Below are positions 18,819-27,327 of a stretch of 64,000 bases of DNA, in pieces (positions within the stretch are counted from its first letter, which is position 1; each line of letters begins with the position of its first letter). The DNA is taken from NCBI RefSeq assembly GCF_022206305.1, contig NZ_JAKOIW010000014.1:62001-126000 (forward strand). The letters are read 5' to 3'. The stretch comes from Gordonia sp. 'Campus'. GTDB taxonomy: Bacteria; Actinomycetota; Actinomycetes; Mycobacteriales; Mycobacteriaceae. Made by a program: the position numbers and the translations under genes. The notes below the pieces were generated by a model, which made no database searches, had not been told where the DNA came from, and worked only from the letters and a program-made list of their open reading frames with translations.

Positions 18819-18819
18819 G

Positions 18820-19746
18820 TCAGTTCCCCGATCCCGAGGTCCCCGAGGCAGCGGCGGACGAGGCCTTCATCGACTTCGCGTCCATGCCACCGAGCGAGTC
18901 GCCGCCGGCCTCGGAGTTGGCGGCGTGGGCGAAGTGGTGCCAGCCGAAGACCGAGTCCATCGAATTGCGCAGGCCCATCTGGTCTTCGCAGATGTTGACG
19001 GCCTTCTTGCTGAGGAACAGTCCCTGCATCGGCATGCCCACGGCCTTCTCGGCGATCTCGTTCACCTTGGTGTCCAGGGCGTCGCGGGGGACGACGTGAT
19101 TGACCATGCCCCAGTCCGCGGCCTGCGTGGCGGTGAATCGTTCACCGGTGAAGAGGATCTCCTTGGCGCGACGGGGGCCGAGGACGAAGGCGTGGGCGAA
19201 GTACTCGACACCGGGAATCCCCATGCGTGCGACCGGGTCGGAGAAGAAGGCGTCATCCGACGCCACGATGAAGTCACAGATCCAGGCGAGCATGAGACCA
19301 CCCGCTATGCAGGCGCCGTGGACCTGGGCGATCAGGGGCTTGGGGATGTCGCGCCAGCGGCGACACATCCCCATGTAGACCTCCATCTCGCGGGCGAGAC
19401 GCTGGTCGGCGCCGGTCTTGTCGGTGTGGTCCCAGTGCAGGACGGCGGCGTTCTCGTAGAAGGTGTCGAAATCACGCTCGGGCGTACCGATATCGTGGCC
19501 CGCGGAGAAGTGCTTGCCGTTGGCCCGCAGCACGATCACCTTGACCGATGAGTCCTCGACGGCTTTGCGGAACGCGGCGTCGAGCGAATACGTCATCACC
19601 GAGTTCTGCGCGTTGCGGTACTCCGGGCGGTTCAGCGTCACATAGGCGACCGCCCCCTCGGGGCCGCCGGTCTCGTAGGCGACAGGCGAGGTGTCCGGGC
19701 CGAGATCATCGGGGCCGAGCGGGGGCGGGATGACGGCGTCACTCAT
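18820..19746 (-). CDS. Enoyl-CoA hydratase/isomerase family protein, first gene of KstR2-type operon
   Basis: A 308-residue crotonase-fold protein. The oxyanion-hole regions are recognisable as GKHFSAGHDIGTP (about residues 75-87) and GACIAGGLMLAWICDFIVASDDAFFSDPV. An acidic residue typical of hydratase catalysis is less clear in this subfamily. The C-terminus carries a low-complexity Ser/Gly/Ala tail. It probably hydrates the enoyl-CoA made by the FadE proteins encoded behind it. Its ATG is 18 bases from a perfect KstR2-type operator. An alternative GTG two codons upstream is possible. It is longer than EchA19/EchA20 (~250-260), closer in size to EchA13-type proteins. Confidence 0.85.
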   Translation of the reverse strand: MSDAVIPPPLGPDDLGPDTSPVAYETGGPEGAVAYVTLNRPEYRNAQNSVMTYSLDAAFRKAVEDSSVKVIVLRANGKHFSAGHDIGTPERDFDTFYENAAVLHWDHTDKTGADQRLAREMEVYMGMCRRWRDIPKPLIAQVHGACIAGGLMLAWICDFIVASDDAFFSDPVARMGIPGVEYFAHAFVLGPRRAKEILFTGERFTATQAADWGMVNHVVPRDALDTKVNEIAEKAVGMPMQGLFLSKKAVNICEDQMGLRNSMDSVFGWHHFAHAANSEAGGDSLGGMDAKSMKASSAAASGTSGSGN

Positions 19747-19763
19747 GCCCACGAGACTAACCT

Positions 19764-19777
19764 AGCAAGTGCTTGGT
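19764..19777. promoter_or_regulatory. KstR2-type operator
   Basis: AGCAAGTGCTTGGT matches the KstR2 consensus AnCAAGnnCTTGnT at every fixed position. It lies 18 bases upstream of the enoyl-CoA hydratase start. KstR2 is the TetR-family repressor of the HIP (C/D-ring) branch of steroid catabolism and responds to HIP-CoA (known from mycobacteria). The gene on the other side ends, not starts, here, so the operator serves the hydratase-fadE operon only. Confidence 0.85.
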
Positions 19778-19804
19778 TGGTAGTGGGGCTTGTGGTGGGT
19801 GGGG

Positions 19805-20386
19805 TCAGAAGTGTGCCGTAGGACGGTAGGTCAGTTCCTGGATTCGTCCGTCGAGCACGTGGCTGTCGAGCAGTTCGAGGTCGAAGCCGCCGGCGTCACC
19901 GAACACGGGTCGGGTGCCGCATCGGCCGGTGATGACCGGAAAGATCGTCACCCGGACGGCGTCGACGAGCCCGGCGGCCATCAGTGCGGCGTTCAGTGAG
20001 AGGCTGCCGTGCGAATGAAGTGGGACGTCGGACTCGTCCTTGAGGCGGCGGACTATCTCGGCCGCGTCTCCCGACGCCGGCGTCGCGTCCGGCCACCCGC
20101 TGGTGTCGGCCACCGTCGAGGAGATGACCGTCGCGGGCTTCGCACGCATCAGTGCGAGCCACGGGTCGAGATCGGCGGAATCCGTGGTCGACGGGATCAT
20201 CTCGATGAACTCGCGGAACGTGTTGGCGCCGAACACCATCCGATGGTCACCCGAGAACTGCTCGGCCCTGCGGTCGAGGAACTCGGGTCCCTGCTTGCCC
20301 CAGTAACCGCCCCAGTCACCGGGCTCGGTGTACGAACCGTAGCCGTCGAGGGTGCAGAAGACGTCGAAGGTGTAGGTGGCAGTCAT
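19805..20386 (-). CDS. Dihydrofolate-reductase-fold (RibD C-terminal-like) protein
   Basis: A 193-residue protein resembling the stand-alone RibD C-terminal/DHFR-like proteins common in actinobacteria. These bind NADPH and are often annotated as deaminase-reductase or dihydrofolate reductase family, with unknown substrate. Visible features are an N-terminal strand FDVFCTLDGYGS, MVFGANTFREF around residues 58-68, and a C-terminal strand pair with TIFPVITGRCGTRPVF. The ATG at 20386 is preceded by AGGGAGA. It appears monocistronic. True folate reduction is unlikely because classic DHFR signature residues are not clear. Confidence 0.75.
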   Translation of the reverse strand: MTATYTFDVFCTLDGYGSYTEPGDWGGYWGKQGPEFLDRRAEQFSGDHRMVFGANTFREFIEMIPSTTDSADLDPWLALMRAKPATVISSTVADTSGWPDATPASGDAAEIVRRLKDESDVPLHSHGSLSLNAALMAAGLVDAVRVTIFPVITGRCGTRPVFGDAGGFDLELLDSHVLDGRIQELTYRPTAHF

Positions 20387-20480
20387 GGCGATCTCTCCCT
20401 GAGTGGTCATCCGGTCGCGGCCGGATCGGTCGCAGGGACAGACCGGGGCCGGGGCCCGAACTCATCGCCGGCCGTACGGG

Positions 20481-20954
20481 TCAGGGGACGACGACGGTCC
20501 CACCGCAACTCGTCGACGGGATGCTCCAGAGAGCGTTGCGGTTGACCGCGCTGAAGTTCACCGCGACCCGGCCCCGGCCGATCTCGCCGACGGGGATCAC
20601 GAAGTAGTGAACGCCCTGGTAAGGCGGGTTCACGCGCACGTTGCTCAGCTTGGTCCCGCGCTTGCCGGTACTCAGGTTGCGCCAGTCCAGGCGAGCCGTC
20701 GACTGGTACCCACCGGGGAAGTAGCTGGTGAAGTCCGAGGCGATGTAGGCGTTCCCCGCATAGGTGCTCACGATCGCGCGGCGGGCGAGGAAGGGGACGT
20801 CGACGATGTTCGGGCTCACGCCGACGCAGTTGGACAGTGGGAACTCGCGCGTCACCGCGCCGGCCTCGCCGGTGGCGGCGACGCCCAGTCCGGCGGCGGC
20901 TGCGAGTGCGACGGCGGCGGCGGCCAACCGGGTGGTCATCCTGGTGCTCGGCAT
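20481..20954 (-). CDS. Small secreted protein, unknown function
   Basis: A 157-residue exported protein. The signal peptide (about residues 1-32) is a basic start, an alanine-rich core and an AGA site. The mature part has two cysteines (NCVGVSP and TSCGGTV) placed near its two ends, which could form a disulfide. The pattern of alternating polar and hydrophobic residues suggests a beta-rich domain. No family is recognised. A good AAGGGAG ribosome binding site precedes the ATG. It ends 94 bases before the DHFR-like gene start, without obvious functional linkage. Confidence 0.7.
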   Translation of the reverse strand: MPSTRMTTRLAAAAVALAAAAGLGVAATGEAGAVTREFPLSNCVGVSPNIVDVPFLARRAIVSTYAGNAYIASDFTSYFPGGYQSTARLDWRNLSTGKRGTKLSNVRVNPPYQGVHYFVIPVGEIGRGRVAVNFSAVNRNALWSIPSTSCGGTVVVP

Positions 20955-21082
20955 GTCCGGACTCCCTTGCGTGGAACGGTGATGGCGTGACGAGGGTCCC
21001 GGCCAGTCTCGTCGATGTGGCGGGTTCTGTGCCGATTTCGGCGACATGTCATTCATCCGCCCGATGGCGTTCGGGCGTCTCC

Positions 21083-22012
21083 TCAGCTCGACTGGCCGGA
21101 CAACCCGTCCGCGGCGGCACGCGTCGCCTCGCCGAGTTCCCGCAGTTCGTCGATGCCGAGCGTGGTGTTGGGGCATGCGACGATCGCCGCCGCGACACGG
21201 CCGGCGGCGTCGAAGACGGGTGCGCCGATGGTGACCACCGGGATGCCCGTGCCGTCCGCGGCGCAGGCGTCGAGTTCTTCGGGGAGGTAGTCGATCACGG
21301 ACAGCTCGGTCAGCAGATCGCCGACCCTGGCCCGCAACGTCTCCGACATCGTGTCGAGTGAGCTGAGCGCCTCGATCATCGCGACGTGATCGTCGGTCAT
21401 CCGCTCGATCGAGTAGCCGCGCTCGGCCACGACGTCGAGGACGAGGCGTAGGCGTGTGCGGGTGGATTCGGCGGCCTGCGCGACCCACTCCGACCGCGCC
21501 TCCGGAGGGTCCCAGGCGATGAACTCACGGCAGATCGGCGGCCGCAACCGGATGCGGCTGCCGTTGCGGAGCCACGGGTGCGGTTCGGAATCGGGGGCCA
21601 GATGTGGCGGAAAGGCGTGCGATGCCAGCGTCACGGTGTCCGCCGAGGTGCGGCGCGCCACGAAGCACGGGATCTCGAAGCGTCGGCACAGTTCCCGGGC
21701 CGCCGAGGCCGCCCACCGGATGAGATGGTCGGCGCCGTCGGTGTTCCGGGCGAGCGCGACGAAGCCGGGACCGACGGTGAAGGTGCCCGCGACGGGATCC
21801 CGGACGAGCCACCCGGACGACACCAGTTCGGAGACGATGGCGTGCGCCGTGGCGCGCGACAGCGAGGTCTGGCGAACGATCTCGGCGAGGGTGAGCGAGG
21901 GCTGTTCGGCGCGGGCGAGCAGTTCGACGATCGCCACGACACGGGACGTCGGAGGCGAAGCACCACGAGCCGGTTGACGGGCGTCGGAAAAATCGCCTAC
22001 GGTTTGTGTCAC
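21083..22012 (-). CDS. IclR-family transcriptional regulator
   Basis: A 309-residue regulator. The N-terminal winged helix-turn-helix (about residues 22-85) contains VVAIVELLARAEQPSLTLAE and ATAHAIVSELVSSGWLVRDP. A C-terminal effector domain (about 120-300) follows, with GIPVVTIGAPVFDAAGRVAA. It is divergent from cysD across 52 bases that hold a perfect 16-base palindrome, so it is a good candidate to control itself and the sulfate-activation genes. The start is a GTG. IclR proteins usually bind small carboxylic or aromatic effectors; the effector here is unknown. Confidence 0.88.
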   Translation of the reverse strand: MTQTVGDFSDARQPARGASPPTSRVVAIVELLARAEQPSLTLAEIVRQTSLSRATAHAIVSELVSSGWLVRDPVAGTFTVGPGFVALARNTDGADHLIRWAASAARELCRRFEIPCFVARRTSADTVTLASHAFPPHLAPDSEPHPWLRNGSRIRLRPPICREFIAWDPPEARSEWVAQAAESTRTRLRLVLDVVAERGYSIERMTDDHVAMIEALSSLDTMSETLRARVGDLLTELSVIDYLPEELDACAADGTGIPVVTIGAPVFDAAGRVAAAIVACPNTTLGIDELRELGEATRAAADGLSGQSS

Positions 22013-22027
22013 ATTGTCAACACTTAG

Positions 22028-22043
22028 TGTCGAATATTCGACA
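22028..22043. promoter_or_regulatory. Perfect 16-bp palindrome between iclR and cysD
   Basis: TGTCGAATATTCGACA is a perfect palindrome in the short gap between the IclR gene and cysD. On the minus strand it fills the spacer after a consensus TTGACA (-35-like, 22044-22049) that points to the IclR gene; the expected -10 position (22021-22026) fits poorly. On the plus strand it ends only 21 bases before the cysD start. This is the expected place for an autoregulatory operator; the binding protein is inferred. Confidence 0.65.
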
Positions 22044-22064
22044 TGTCAAGGGGGGTTGCACCCG

Positions 22065-23012
22065 GTGACCATTCCACTCGACGCGAAGACCGGTCGACAT
22101 CCGCATCACGGCTACGAGCTGTCGCACCTCGCGGCCCTCGAGGCGGAGTCGGTCCACATCTTCCGTGAGGTCGCGGCCACGTTCGAACGTCCGGTGCTGC
22201 TGTTCTCCGGCGGCAAGGACTCGGTGGTCATGTTCCACCTCGCGCGCAAGGCGTTCTGGCCCGCACCTGTCCCGTTCCCGCTCATGCACGTCGACACCGG
22301 ACACAACTTCGACGAGGTGATCGAGTACCGGGACCGCGTCGTCGCCGAGACCGGGGTCCGACTCATCGTCAGCTCGGTCCAGGACGACATCGACGCCGGA
22401 CGCGTCGTGGAACAGACCGGGCCGGGTGCGACCCGCAACCGACTGCAGACCACCGCGCTGCTGCGCGGCATCACCGAGAACCGTTTCGACGCGGTGTTCG
22501 GTGGCGCGCGTCGCGACGAGGAGAAGGCCCGCGCCAAGGAGCGTGTGTTCAGCTTCCGCGACGAGTTCGGGGCGTGGAATCCGCGGGAGCAACGGCCGGA
22601 ACTGTGGCGTCTCTACAACGGGCGCCATCACAAGGGAGAACACATCCGGGTGTTCCCGTTGTCGAACTGGACCGAGCTCGACATCTGGCAGTACATCGCC
22701 GCCGAGGACATCGACCTCCCGCCGATCTATTACGCCCACCAGCGCGAGGTCATCCCGCGCGACGGGATGCTGCTCGCGAAAACCCGCTTCCTGCAGGAAC
22801 TTCCGGGCGAGGAGGTGCGGACGGAGACGGTGCGTTTCCGAACGGTCGGCGACGCCACGTGCACCGGGTGCGTCCTGTCGGCCGCCGACGACGTGGCCAA
22901 GGTGATCGAGGAGATCGAGGTGACGAGGCTGACCGAGCGCGGGGCCACCCGCGCCGACGACCGGATCTCCGAATCGGGGATGGAAGACCGCAAGAAAGAA
23001 GGCTACTTCTGA
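22065..23012 (+). CDS. cysD: Sulfate adenylyltransferase subunit 2 CysD
   Basis: A 315-residue ATP sulfurylase small subunit. With the GTPase CysN it forms APS from sulfate and ATP. The PP-loop motif is [16 protein letters not shown] (about residues 46-61). [34 protein letters not shown] and the C-terminal [18 protein letters not shown] segment are typical of CysD. I chose the GTG at 22065, which follows a GGGGGG-rich Shine-Dalgarno region and matches the family length of ~300-310. The stop overlaps the cysNC start (ATGA). No cysH, cysI or sulfate-transport genes are adjacent. Confidence 0.95.
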   Translation: MTIPLDAKTGRHPHHGYELSHLAALEAESVHIFREVAATFERPVLLFSGGKDSVVMFHLARKAFWPAPVPFPLMHVDTGHNFDEVIEYRDRVVAETGVRLIVSSVQDDIDAGRVVEQTGPGATRNRLQTTALLRGITENRFDAVFGGARRDEEKARAKERVFSFRDEFGAWNPREQRPELWRLYNGRHHKGEHIRVFPLSNWTELDIWQYIAAEDIDLPPIYYAHQREVIPRDGMLLAKTRFLQELPGEEVRTETVRFRTVGDATCTGCVLSAADDVAKVIEEIEVTRLTERGATRADDRISESGMEDRKKEGYF

Positions 23013-24874
23013 TGGGGAGCTCCAGCGTCGCCGGTGGTGCCACCGAGATGTTGCGCCTGGCCACCGCGGGGTCGGTCGACGACGGCAAGTCGACGCTCAT
23101 CGGCCGCCTGCTCTACGACTCCAAGGCCATCTTCACCGACCAACTCGAATCGATCGAGCGCACGAGCGCCGAGCGGGGCGACGAGTACGCCAACCTCGCC
23201 CTGCTGACCGACGGTCTGCGCGCAGAACGTGAGCAGGGCATCACGATCGATGTCGCGTACCGCTACTTCGCCACGCCGCGAAGGAAATTCATCATCGCCG
23301 ACACTCCCGGGCACGTGCAGTACACGCGCAACATGGTGACGGGCGCGTCGACGGCCGACCTCGCGATGATCCTCATCGACGCCCGGAAGGGTGTGCTCGA
23401 GCAGACCCGCCGTCACGCGTTCCTGTCGTCGCTGCTCGGCATCCCGCACCTGACCATCTGCGTCAACAAGATGGATCTCGTCGACTGGTCGCAGGAGCGG
23501 TTCGACGAGATCTGCGCGGACTTCGTCGATTTCGCGGCCAAGCTCAACGTCGTGGATCTCACCTTCATCCCGATGTCGGCGCTGCGTGGCGACAACGTCG
23601 TCGAGCAGTCGGCGGCCATGCCGTGGTACGAGGGCCGTCCGCTGCTCAATCACCTCGAGCACGTCTACATCGCCTCGGACCGGAACCTGATCGACGCACG
23701 ACTGCCCGTCCAGTACGTGATCCGCCCCCAGCGCAGCGACGGTGCCGACCACCGGGCCTACTCGGGGACCGTCGCCGGCGGCGTCTTCGCCAAGGGTGAC
23801 GAGGTCGTCGTCCTCCCGAGCGGGTTCAGCACGACCATCACCGAGATCTGGGCGCCGGGCGGGCGGGCGGTGGACGAGGCCTTCGCCGAGATGGCCGTGT
23901 CGGTCGAACTCGCCGACGAGATCGACATCGTCCGCGGGGACATGCTCGCGCGTCCCAACAACCGGCCGTATGTGGGCCGCGATCTCGACGCGATGGTGTG
24001 CTGGTTCGCCGACGACACCCAGCTCCGCCCGGGCAACCGATACCAACTGCTCTGCGGCACCCGGTTGACGCGAGCGACGGTCAGCGGGCTCAACTACCGG
24101 CTCGACGTCAACTCCCTGCACCGCGACGAAGATGCGGAGGGGTTGTCGCTCAACGAGATCGGCCGAATCGTCCTGCACACGCAGGAGCCGGTGACCTTCG
24201 ACTCCTACCGACGCAACCGGGACACCGGCAGTTTCATCCTGATCGACGAGGCGACCAACCGCACCGTCGGCGCCGGGATGATCACCGCACCGGTGAGCCA
24301 CGACAGCCACGTCGTGTGGCAGGCGACCAAGGTTTCTCGCGAGCACCGTGCGCACCGCGGCGCGACCATCTGGCTGACCGGACTGTCGGGGTCGGGCAAG
24401 TCGTCGCTGGCCGTCGAACTCGAGCGCCGGTTCGTCGCGGAAGGACGACCGGCGTACCTGATGGACGGCGACAACCTGCGGCACGGCCTGAATTCCGACC
24501 TCGGGTTCTCCGACGACGACCGGCGCGAGAACATCCGCCGCACCAGCGAGGTCGCGGCGCTGTTCGCCGATTCCGGTTCGGTCGCGATCATCTCGCTGAT
24601 CAGCCCGTTCGCCGAAGAACGTCAACGGGCGCGTGAGATCCACGCCGAGCGTGGGCTGCCGTTCTACGAGATCTTCGTCGACACCCCGCTCGAGGAGTGT
24701 GAACGGCGCGATCCCAAGGGGCTGTACAGCAAGGCCCGCCGGGGCGAGATCAGTCAGTTCACCGGCATCGACTCGCCGTACGAACGTCCCGCTGATCCCG
24801 AGCTGGTCATCACCCCCGACGACGGTCCGCCGTCGGAGGTGGCCGACCTCGTGCTGCGTAACCTGGGACTGTGA
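23012..24874 (+). CDS. cysNC: CysN-CysC fusion: ATP sulfurylase GTPase subunit plus APS kinase
   Basis: A 620-residue bifunctional enzyme. The N-terminal GTPase/elongation-factor-like part (about 1-430) has [28 protein letters not shown] and [10 protein letters not shown]. The C-terminal APS kinase (about 440-620) has [33 protein letters not shown] and [16 protein letters not shown]. Together with CysD it converts sulfate to APS and then to PAPS, the universal sulfate donor. This fusion is the usual arrangement in mycobacteria and relatives. It starts within the cysD stop codon and is followed 47 bases later by cysQ. Confidence 0.95.
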   Translation: MGSSSVAGGATEMLRLATAGSVDDGKSTLIGRLLYDSKAIFTDQLESIERTSAERGDEYANLALLTDGLRAEREQGITIDVAYRYFATPRRKFIIADTPGHVQYTRNMVTGASTADLAMILIDARKGVLEQTRRHAFLSSLLGIPHLTICVNKMDLVDWSQERFDEICADFVDFAAKLNVVDLTFIPMSALRGDNVVEQSAAMPWYEGRPLLNHLEHVYIASDRNLIDARLPVQYVIRPQRSDGADHRAYSGTVAGGVFAKGDEVVVLPSGFSTTITEIWAPGGRAVDEAFAEMAVSVELADEIDIVRGDMLARPNNRPYVGRDLDAMVCWFADDTQLRPGNRYQLLCGTRLTRATVSGLNYRLDVNSLHRDEDAEGLSLNEIGRIVLHTQEPVTFDSYRRNRDTGSFILIDEATNRTVGAGMITAPVSHDSHVVWQATKVSREHRAHRGATIWLTGLSGSGKSSLAVELERRFVAEGRPAYLMDGDNLRHGLNSDLGFSDDDRRENIRRTSEVAALFADSGSVAIISLISPFAEERQRAREIHAERGLPFYEIFVDTPLEECERRDPKGLYSKARRGEISQFTGIDSPYERPADPELVITPDDGPPSEVADLVLRNLGL

Positions 24875-24921
24875 CGAGCGCGATCGCCGCGCGAGCCTCG
24901 TAACCGACCGAGAGGAACCCC

Positions 24922-25701
24922 GTGACCGACGATCGAGCACTTGCCGGCGAACTGGCCACCGCAGCAGGCGAACTCCTGCTGGACATCCGTCGCACCAGCG
25001 GGCTGACCGGCAAGGAGCTCGGCAACGAGGGCGACCGGCGCTCTAACGAGTTCATCCTCGGCCGTCTCGCCGAGGTGCGGCCCGACGACGCGGTGCTGTC
25101 GGAGGAGTCGGCCGACGACAAGTCACGCCTGTCCGCAACGCGTGTGTGGATCATCGATCCGGTCGATGGAACCCGGGAGTACGGCACCTACGAGCCCGGG
25201 GGCGGCCGCAGCGACTGGGCGGTTCACGTCGCCCTGTGGTCGTCCACCGACGGGCTCATCGCCGGTGCGGTCGCCCTGCCCGCGCTGGGCGTGACCTACC
25301 TCGACGACGACGCGGCGATCGAGCCCGTGGAGGGTCTGGCGTCGCGTCCGCGGACCGGCGTCCCGCGGGTCGTCGTGAGCAGCTCGCGCCCACCGGCTTT
25401 CGCCGACGAGGTGGCCGCGGCGGTGGCCGGGGAGCTCCTCCCGATGGGGTCGGCGGGCGCAAAGGCGATGGCGGTCGTGCGCGGGGAAGCGGATGCCTAC
25501 GTGCACGCGGGCGGTCAGTACGAGTGGGATTCGGCCGCTCCCGTGGCCGTCGCGAAGGCGAAGGGCCTGTGGTGCGGCCGGATCGACGGGACGCCGCTGA
25601 TCTACAACAACGAGGACACCTACCTGCCCGACCTCATCATCTGCCGGCCCGAGTTCACCGAGGCGATCCTGACGGTCACCACCGAGGGTGCCGGCGGCTG
25701 A
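24922..25701 (+). CDS. cysQ: 3'(2'),5'-bisphosphate nucleotidase CysQ
   Basis: A 259-residue inositol-monophosphatase-fold enzyme. It hydrolyses PAP (the by-product of PAPS use) to AMP, relieving inhibition of sulfotransferases. Metal-binding motifs are LSEESADD (first acidic site, about residues 56-63), WIIDPVDGTREYG (about 76-88) and the late WDSAAPVAVAKA. The start is a GTG with an AGAGG ribosome binding site. Placement directly behind cysD-cysNC gives a compact PAPS-make/PAP-clear unit. Activity on PAPS, fructose-1,6-bisphosphate or inositol phosphates is also known within the family. Confidence 0.9.
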   Translation: MTDDRALAGELATAAGELLLDIRRTSGLTGKELGNEGDRRSNEFILGRLAEVRPDDAVLSEESADDKSRLSATRVWIIDPVDGTREYGTYEPGGGRSDWAVHVALWSSTDGLIAGAVALPALGVTYLDDDAAIEPVEGLASRPRTGVPRVVVSSSRPPAFADEVAAAVAGELLPMGSAGAKAMAVVRGEADAYVHAGGQYEWDSAAPVAVAKAKGLWCGRIDGTPLIYNNEDTYLPDLIICRPEFTEAILTVTTEGAGG

Positions 25702-25727
25702 TCGTCGGCGCTCCCGGGACCATTCGG

Positions 25728-26192
25728 TCAATTGTGGATGATCTCGTCCTTCATGCGGCCGAGAACCGAGTTGACGGTGCTCTGGGGTTCCGCGCCGCAT
25801 AGGACGAGCACGAGCGTCGCCACCAGAATGGGGTTCTTCGTCACGCCGTTGGCCTTGACGATGGCGGTCTGCGTCGGTTTGTCGCGGGCCGCGTACTCCC
25901 GGCAGGTGATGGTCGCGGAGTCGGGTGGTGGCGGGACCTCGACGGTGGGAGTCGTCGTTCGTGATGGCAGAGAATAGGTTCTCGTCGGCCGGTCGAGTGG
26001 GACGTGGCCATCACCGGGAGCAGCGCTCGACGTGATGGTCGGCGTGGAACCGAGGTCGTCCAGCGCGGCGACGGGGCGCCCGTCGGTGCTACAGGCGGCC
26101 AGTGCGGTGGCCGTGACGATGAGCATCGCCGCGGCGACACCCCGTACGTAAGGGCCATTGACATCACGTCTGGCCGGCCGTCGTGTGATCAC
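25728..26192 (-). CDS. Small lipoprotein, paralogue of the one at 26874
   Basis: A 154-residue lipoprotein of unknown function. A basic N-terminus leads into a hydrophobic stretch ending in the lipobox LAAC (about residues 31-34). A Thr/Pro-rich linker follows, then a compact ~60-residue domain: ITCREYAARDKPTQTAIV, GVTKNPILVATLVLVLC and VNSVLGRMKDEI. Two cysteines in the domain are spaced as in the neighbouring lipoprotein, so the two genes are related. The shape, a cysteine-flanked small helical domain on a linker, recalls HdeA-like periplasmic proteins, but I would not assert that. I chose the GTG at 26192 because GGGGGA precedes it. Confidence 0.75.
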   Translation of the reverse strand: MITRRPARRDVNGPYVRGVAAAMLIVTATALAACSTDGRPVAALDDLGSTPTITSSAAPGDGHVPLDRPTRTYSLPSRTTTPTVEVPPPPDSATITCREYAARDKPTQTAIVKANGVTKNPILVATLVLVLCGAEPQSTVNSVLGRMKDEIIHN

Positions 26193-26319
26193 AGAATCCC
26201 CCGAGTCGTCATCGAAATCCCCGGTGCGCGTATCGCCCGAGCTCCGAGTCGCACAGCATGCTATCCGAGAGCGTCCGCACTGCGAGGTCACGAGTCCACA
26301 GGTCGCGAGACGCCCACGA

Positions 26320-26859
26320 TCAGTGCGTCACCACGACCTTGATCACGACGATGAGGGTCGCCACCAGGGTGACCGCGGCGGCGCTGAAGAGCGTTGCGCG
26401 ACTGGGCGGCTCGTCGTTGAGCCGATCGATGACGAAGACCGTGCCGCCGATCCGCAGGAGGATCACGACCTCGGCGACGAGTTGCGCGGTGCGTGGTTCG
26501 ATCCAGCCGATGAGTCCGATCAGCAGGATGGCGCACGGGACCAGCGCCGACGTCAGGATCGGTACCGAGTCCCGGAGGTGCCCGAGGGCCATCGCGGTGG
26601 TCGGCCGGATCGGGCCGTCCTGGACACGTCGAGCGACGCCCTCGGCGAACACGTGGGCGATGAAGGTCGATGCCGCGGTGCCCGCGAGGATCGCGATACC
26701 GACGAAGTCGTCGTGGACATGCAGGGGGATGAGTACGGCCAGGATCAGGATGTTGCCGTAGATGTAGGCGCTGATCCGGGGTGCGGCGTGGGTGCGGTCG
26801 AGTGGCCGGCGTCGGGTGAACAACGGCCCGTGCAGCAGGGTCCACGGACGGTTGCTCAT
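26320..26859 (-). CDS. Polytopic membrane protein, unknown function
   Basis: A 179-residue membrane protein with about five hydrophobic segments: ISAYIYGNILILAVLIPLHV, FVGIAILAGTAASTFIAHVF, SALVPCAILLIGLIGWI, LVAEVVILLRIGGTVFVI and AAAVTLVATLIVVIKVVV. The order of small loops resembles actinobacterial integral membrane proteins of unknown role. It sits between the two paralogous lipoproteins on the same strand, 14 bases after the upstream one. The ATG at 26859 (MSNRPWTLLHG) is chosen because any longer form adds a charged low-complexity extension with no conserved look. Confidence 0.75.
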   Translation of the reverse strand: MSNRPWTLLHGPLFTRRRPLDRTHAAPRISAYIYGNILILAVLIPLHVHDDFVGIAILAGTAASTFIAHVFAEGVARRVQDGPIRPTTAMALGHLRDSVPILTSALVPCAILLIGLIGWIEPRTAQLVAEVVILLRIGGTVFVIDRLNDEPPSRATLFSAAAVTLVATLIVVIKVVVTH

Positions 26860-26873
26860 GGTTGAGGAAAGTA

Positions 26874-27260
26874 TCAGCGTCCGAGGAGTTCGTCGACGAC
26901 GTCGGACAGCTTGTCCTCGGGTCGGCTGAGGCAGACCGTCGCGGCGACGGTGGCGACCTGTCCCGCATTCGACGTGGCACCCAGCTCCGTCACGGCCTTC
27001 GTGCGCGCTGCGTCGTCGAGTGCCCGGAATTGCTTGCACGTCATCGACGATGCCTTCGAGTCGACGTCGTCGGACGCGGGCTCCGAGCTCGCGGGGCGCG
27101 GCGTCGAGGTGTCGGTGGGCGCCGAGACCGCCGATGTGGACGGAGGGGCGGATTCGGCGTCGTCGGCGGAGCAGGCCCCGAGCCCCATCGCCACGACCGC
27201 GGCGAGCGCGGCGGTGGCGCCGATTCGGGACGGACGGGGACGGCGGGCGGATGTGGGCAT
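26874..27260 (-). CDS. Small lipoprotein, paralogue of the one at 25728
   Basis: A 128-residue lipoprotein. The signal peptide ends in a lipobox MGLGAC (about residues 24-29). A Ser/Thr/Pro-rich linker follows, then a ~60-residue domain MTCKQFRALDDAARTKAVTE, AGQVATVAATVC and LSDVVDELLGR. This domain aligns by eye with that of the lipoprotein at 25728 (TC-x4-A/L-D..., V-A-T-x5-C, V-x4-GR), including both cysteines. An AGAGGTGG ribosome binding site precedes the ATG. Function unknown. It starts 67 bases after the EccA gene ends, on the same strand, so co-transcription with EccA is possible. Confidence 0.78.
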   Translation of the reverse strand: MPTSARRPRPSRIGATAALAAVVAMGLGACSADDAESAPPSTSAVSAPTDTSTPRPASSEPASDDVDSKASSMTCKQFRALDDAARTKAVTELGATSNAGQVATVAATVCLSRPEDKLSDVVDELLGR

Positions 27261-27327
27261 GACGCCACCTCTCATGATTTCCGGGGGATGGTCGAGGACG
27301 GACGGGGGACGGTCGAGACGGCGGGGG

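Noticed and set aside
22574-23011. Extended N-terminus of CysNC reading back through cysD
   Set aside because: The added ~146 residues overlap cysD and lack any domain; the ATGA start at 23012 gives the normal CysN beginning.
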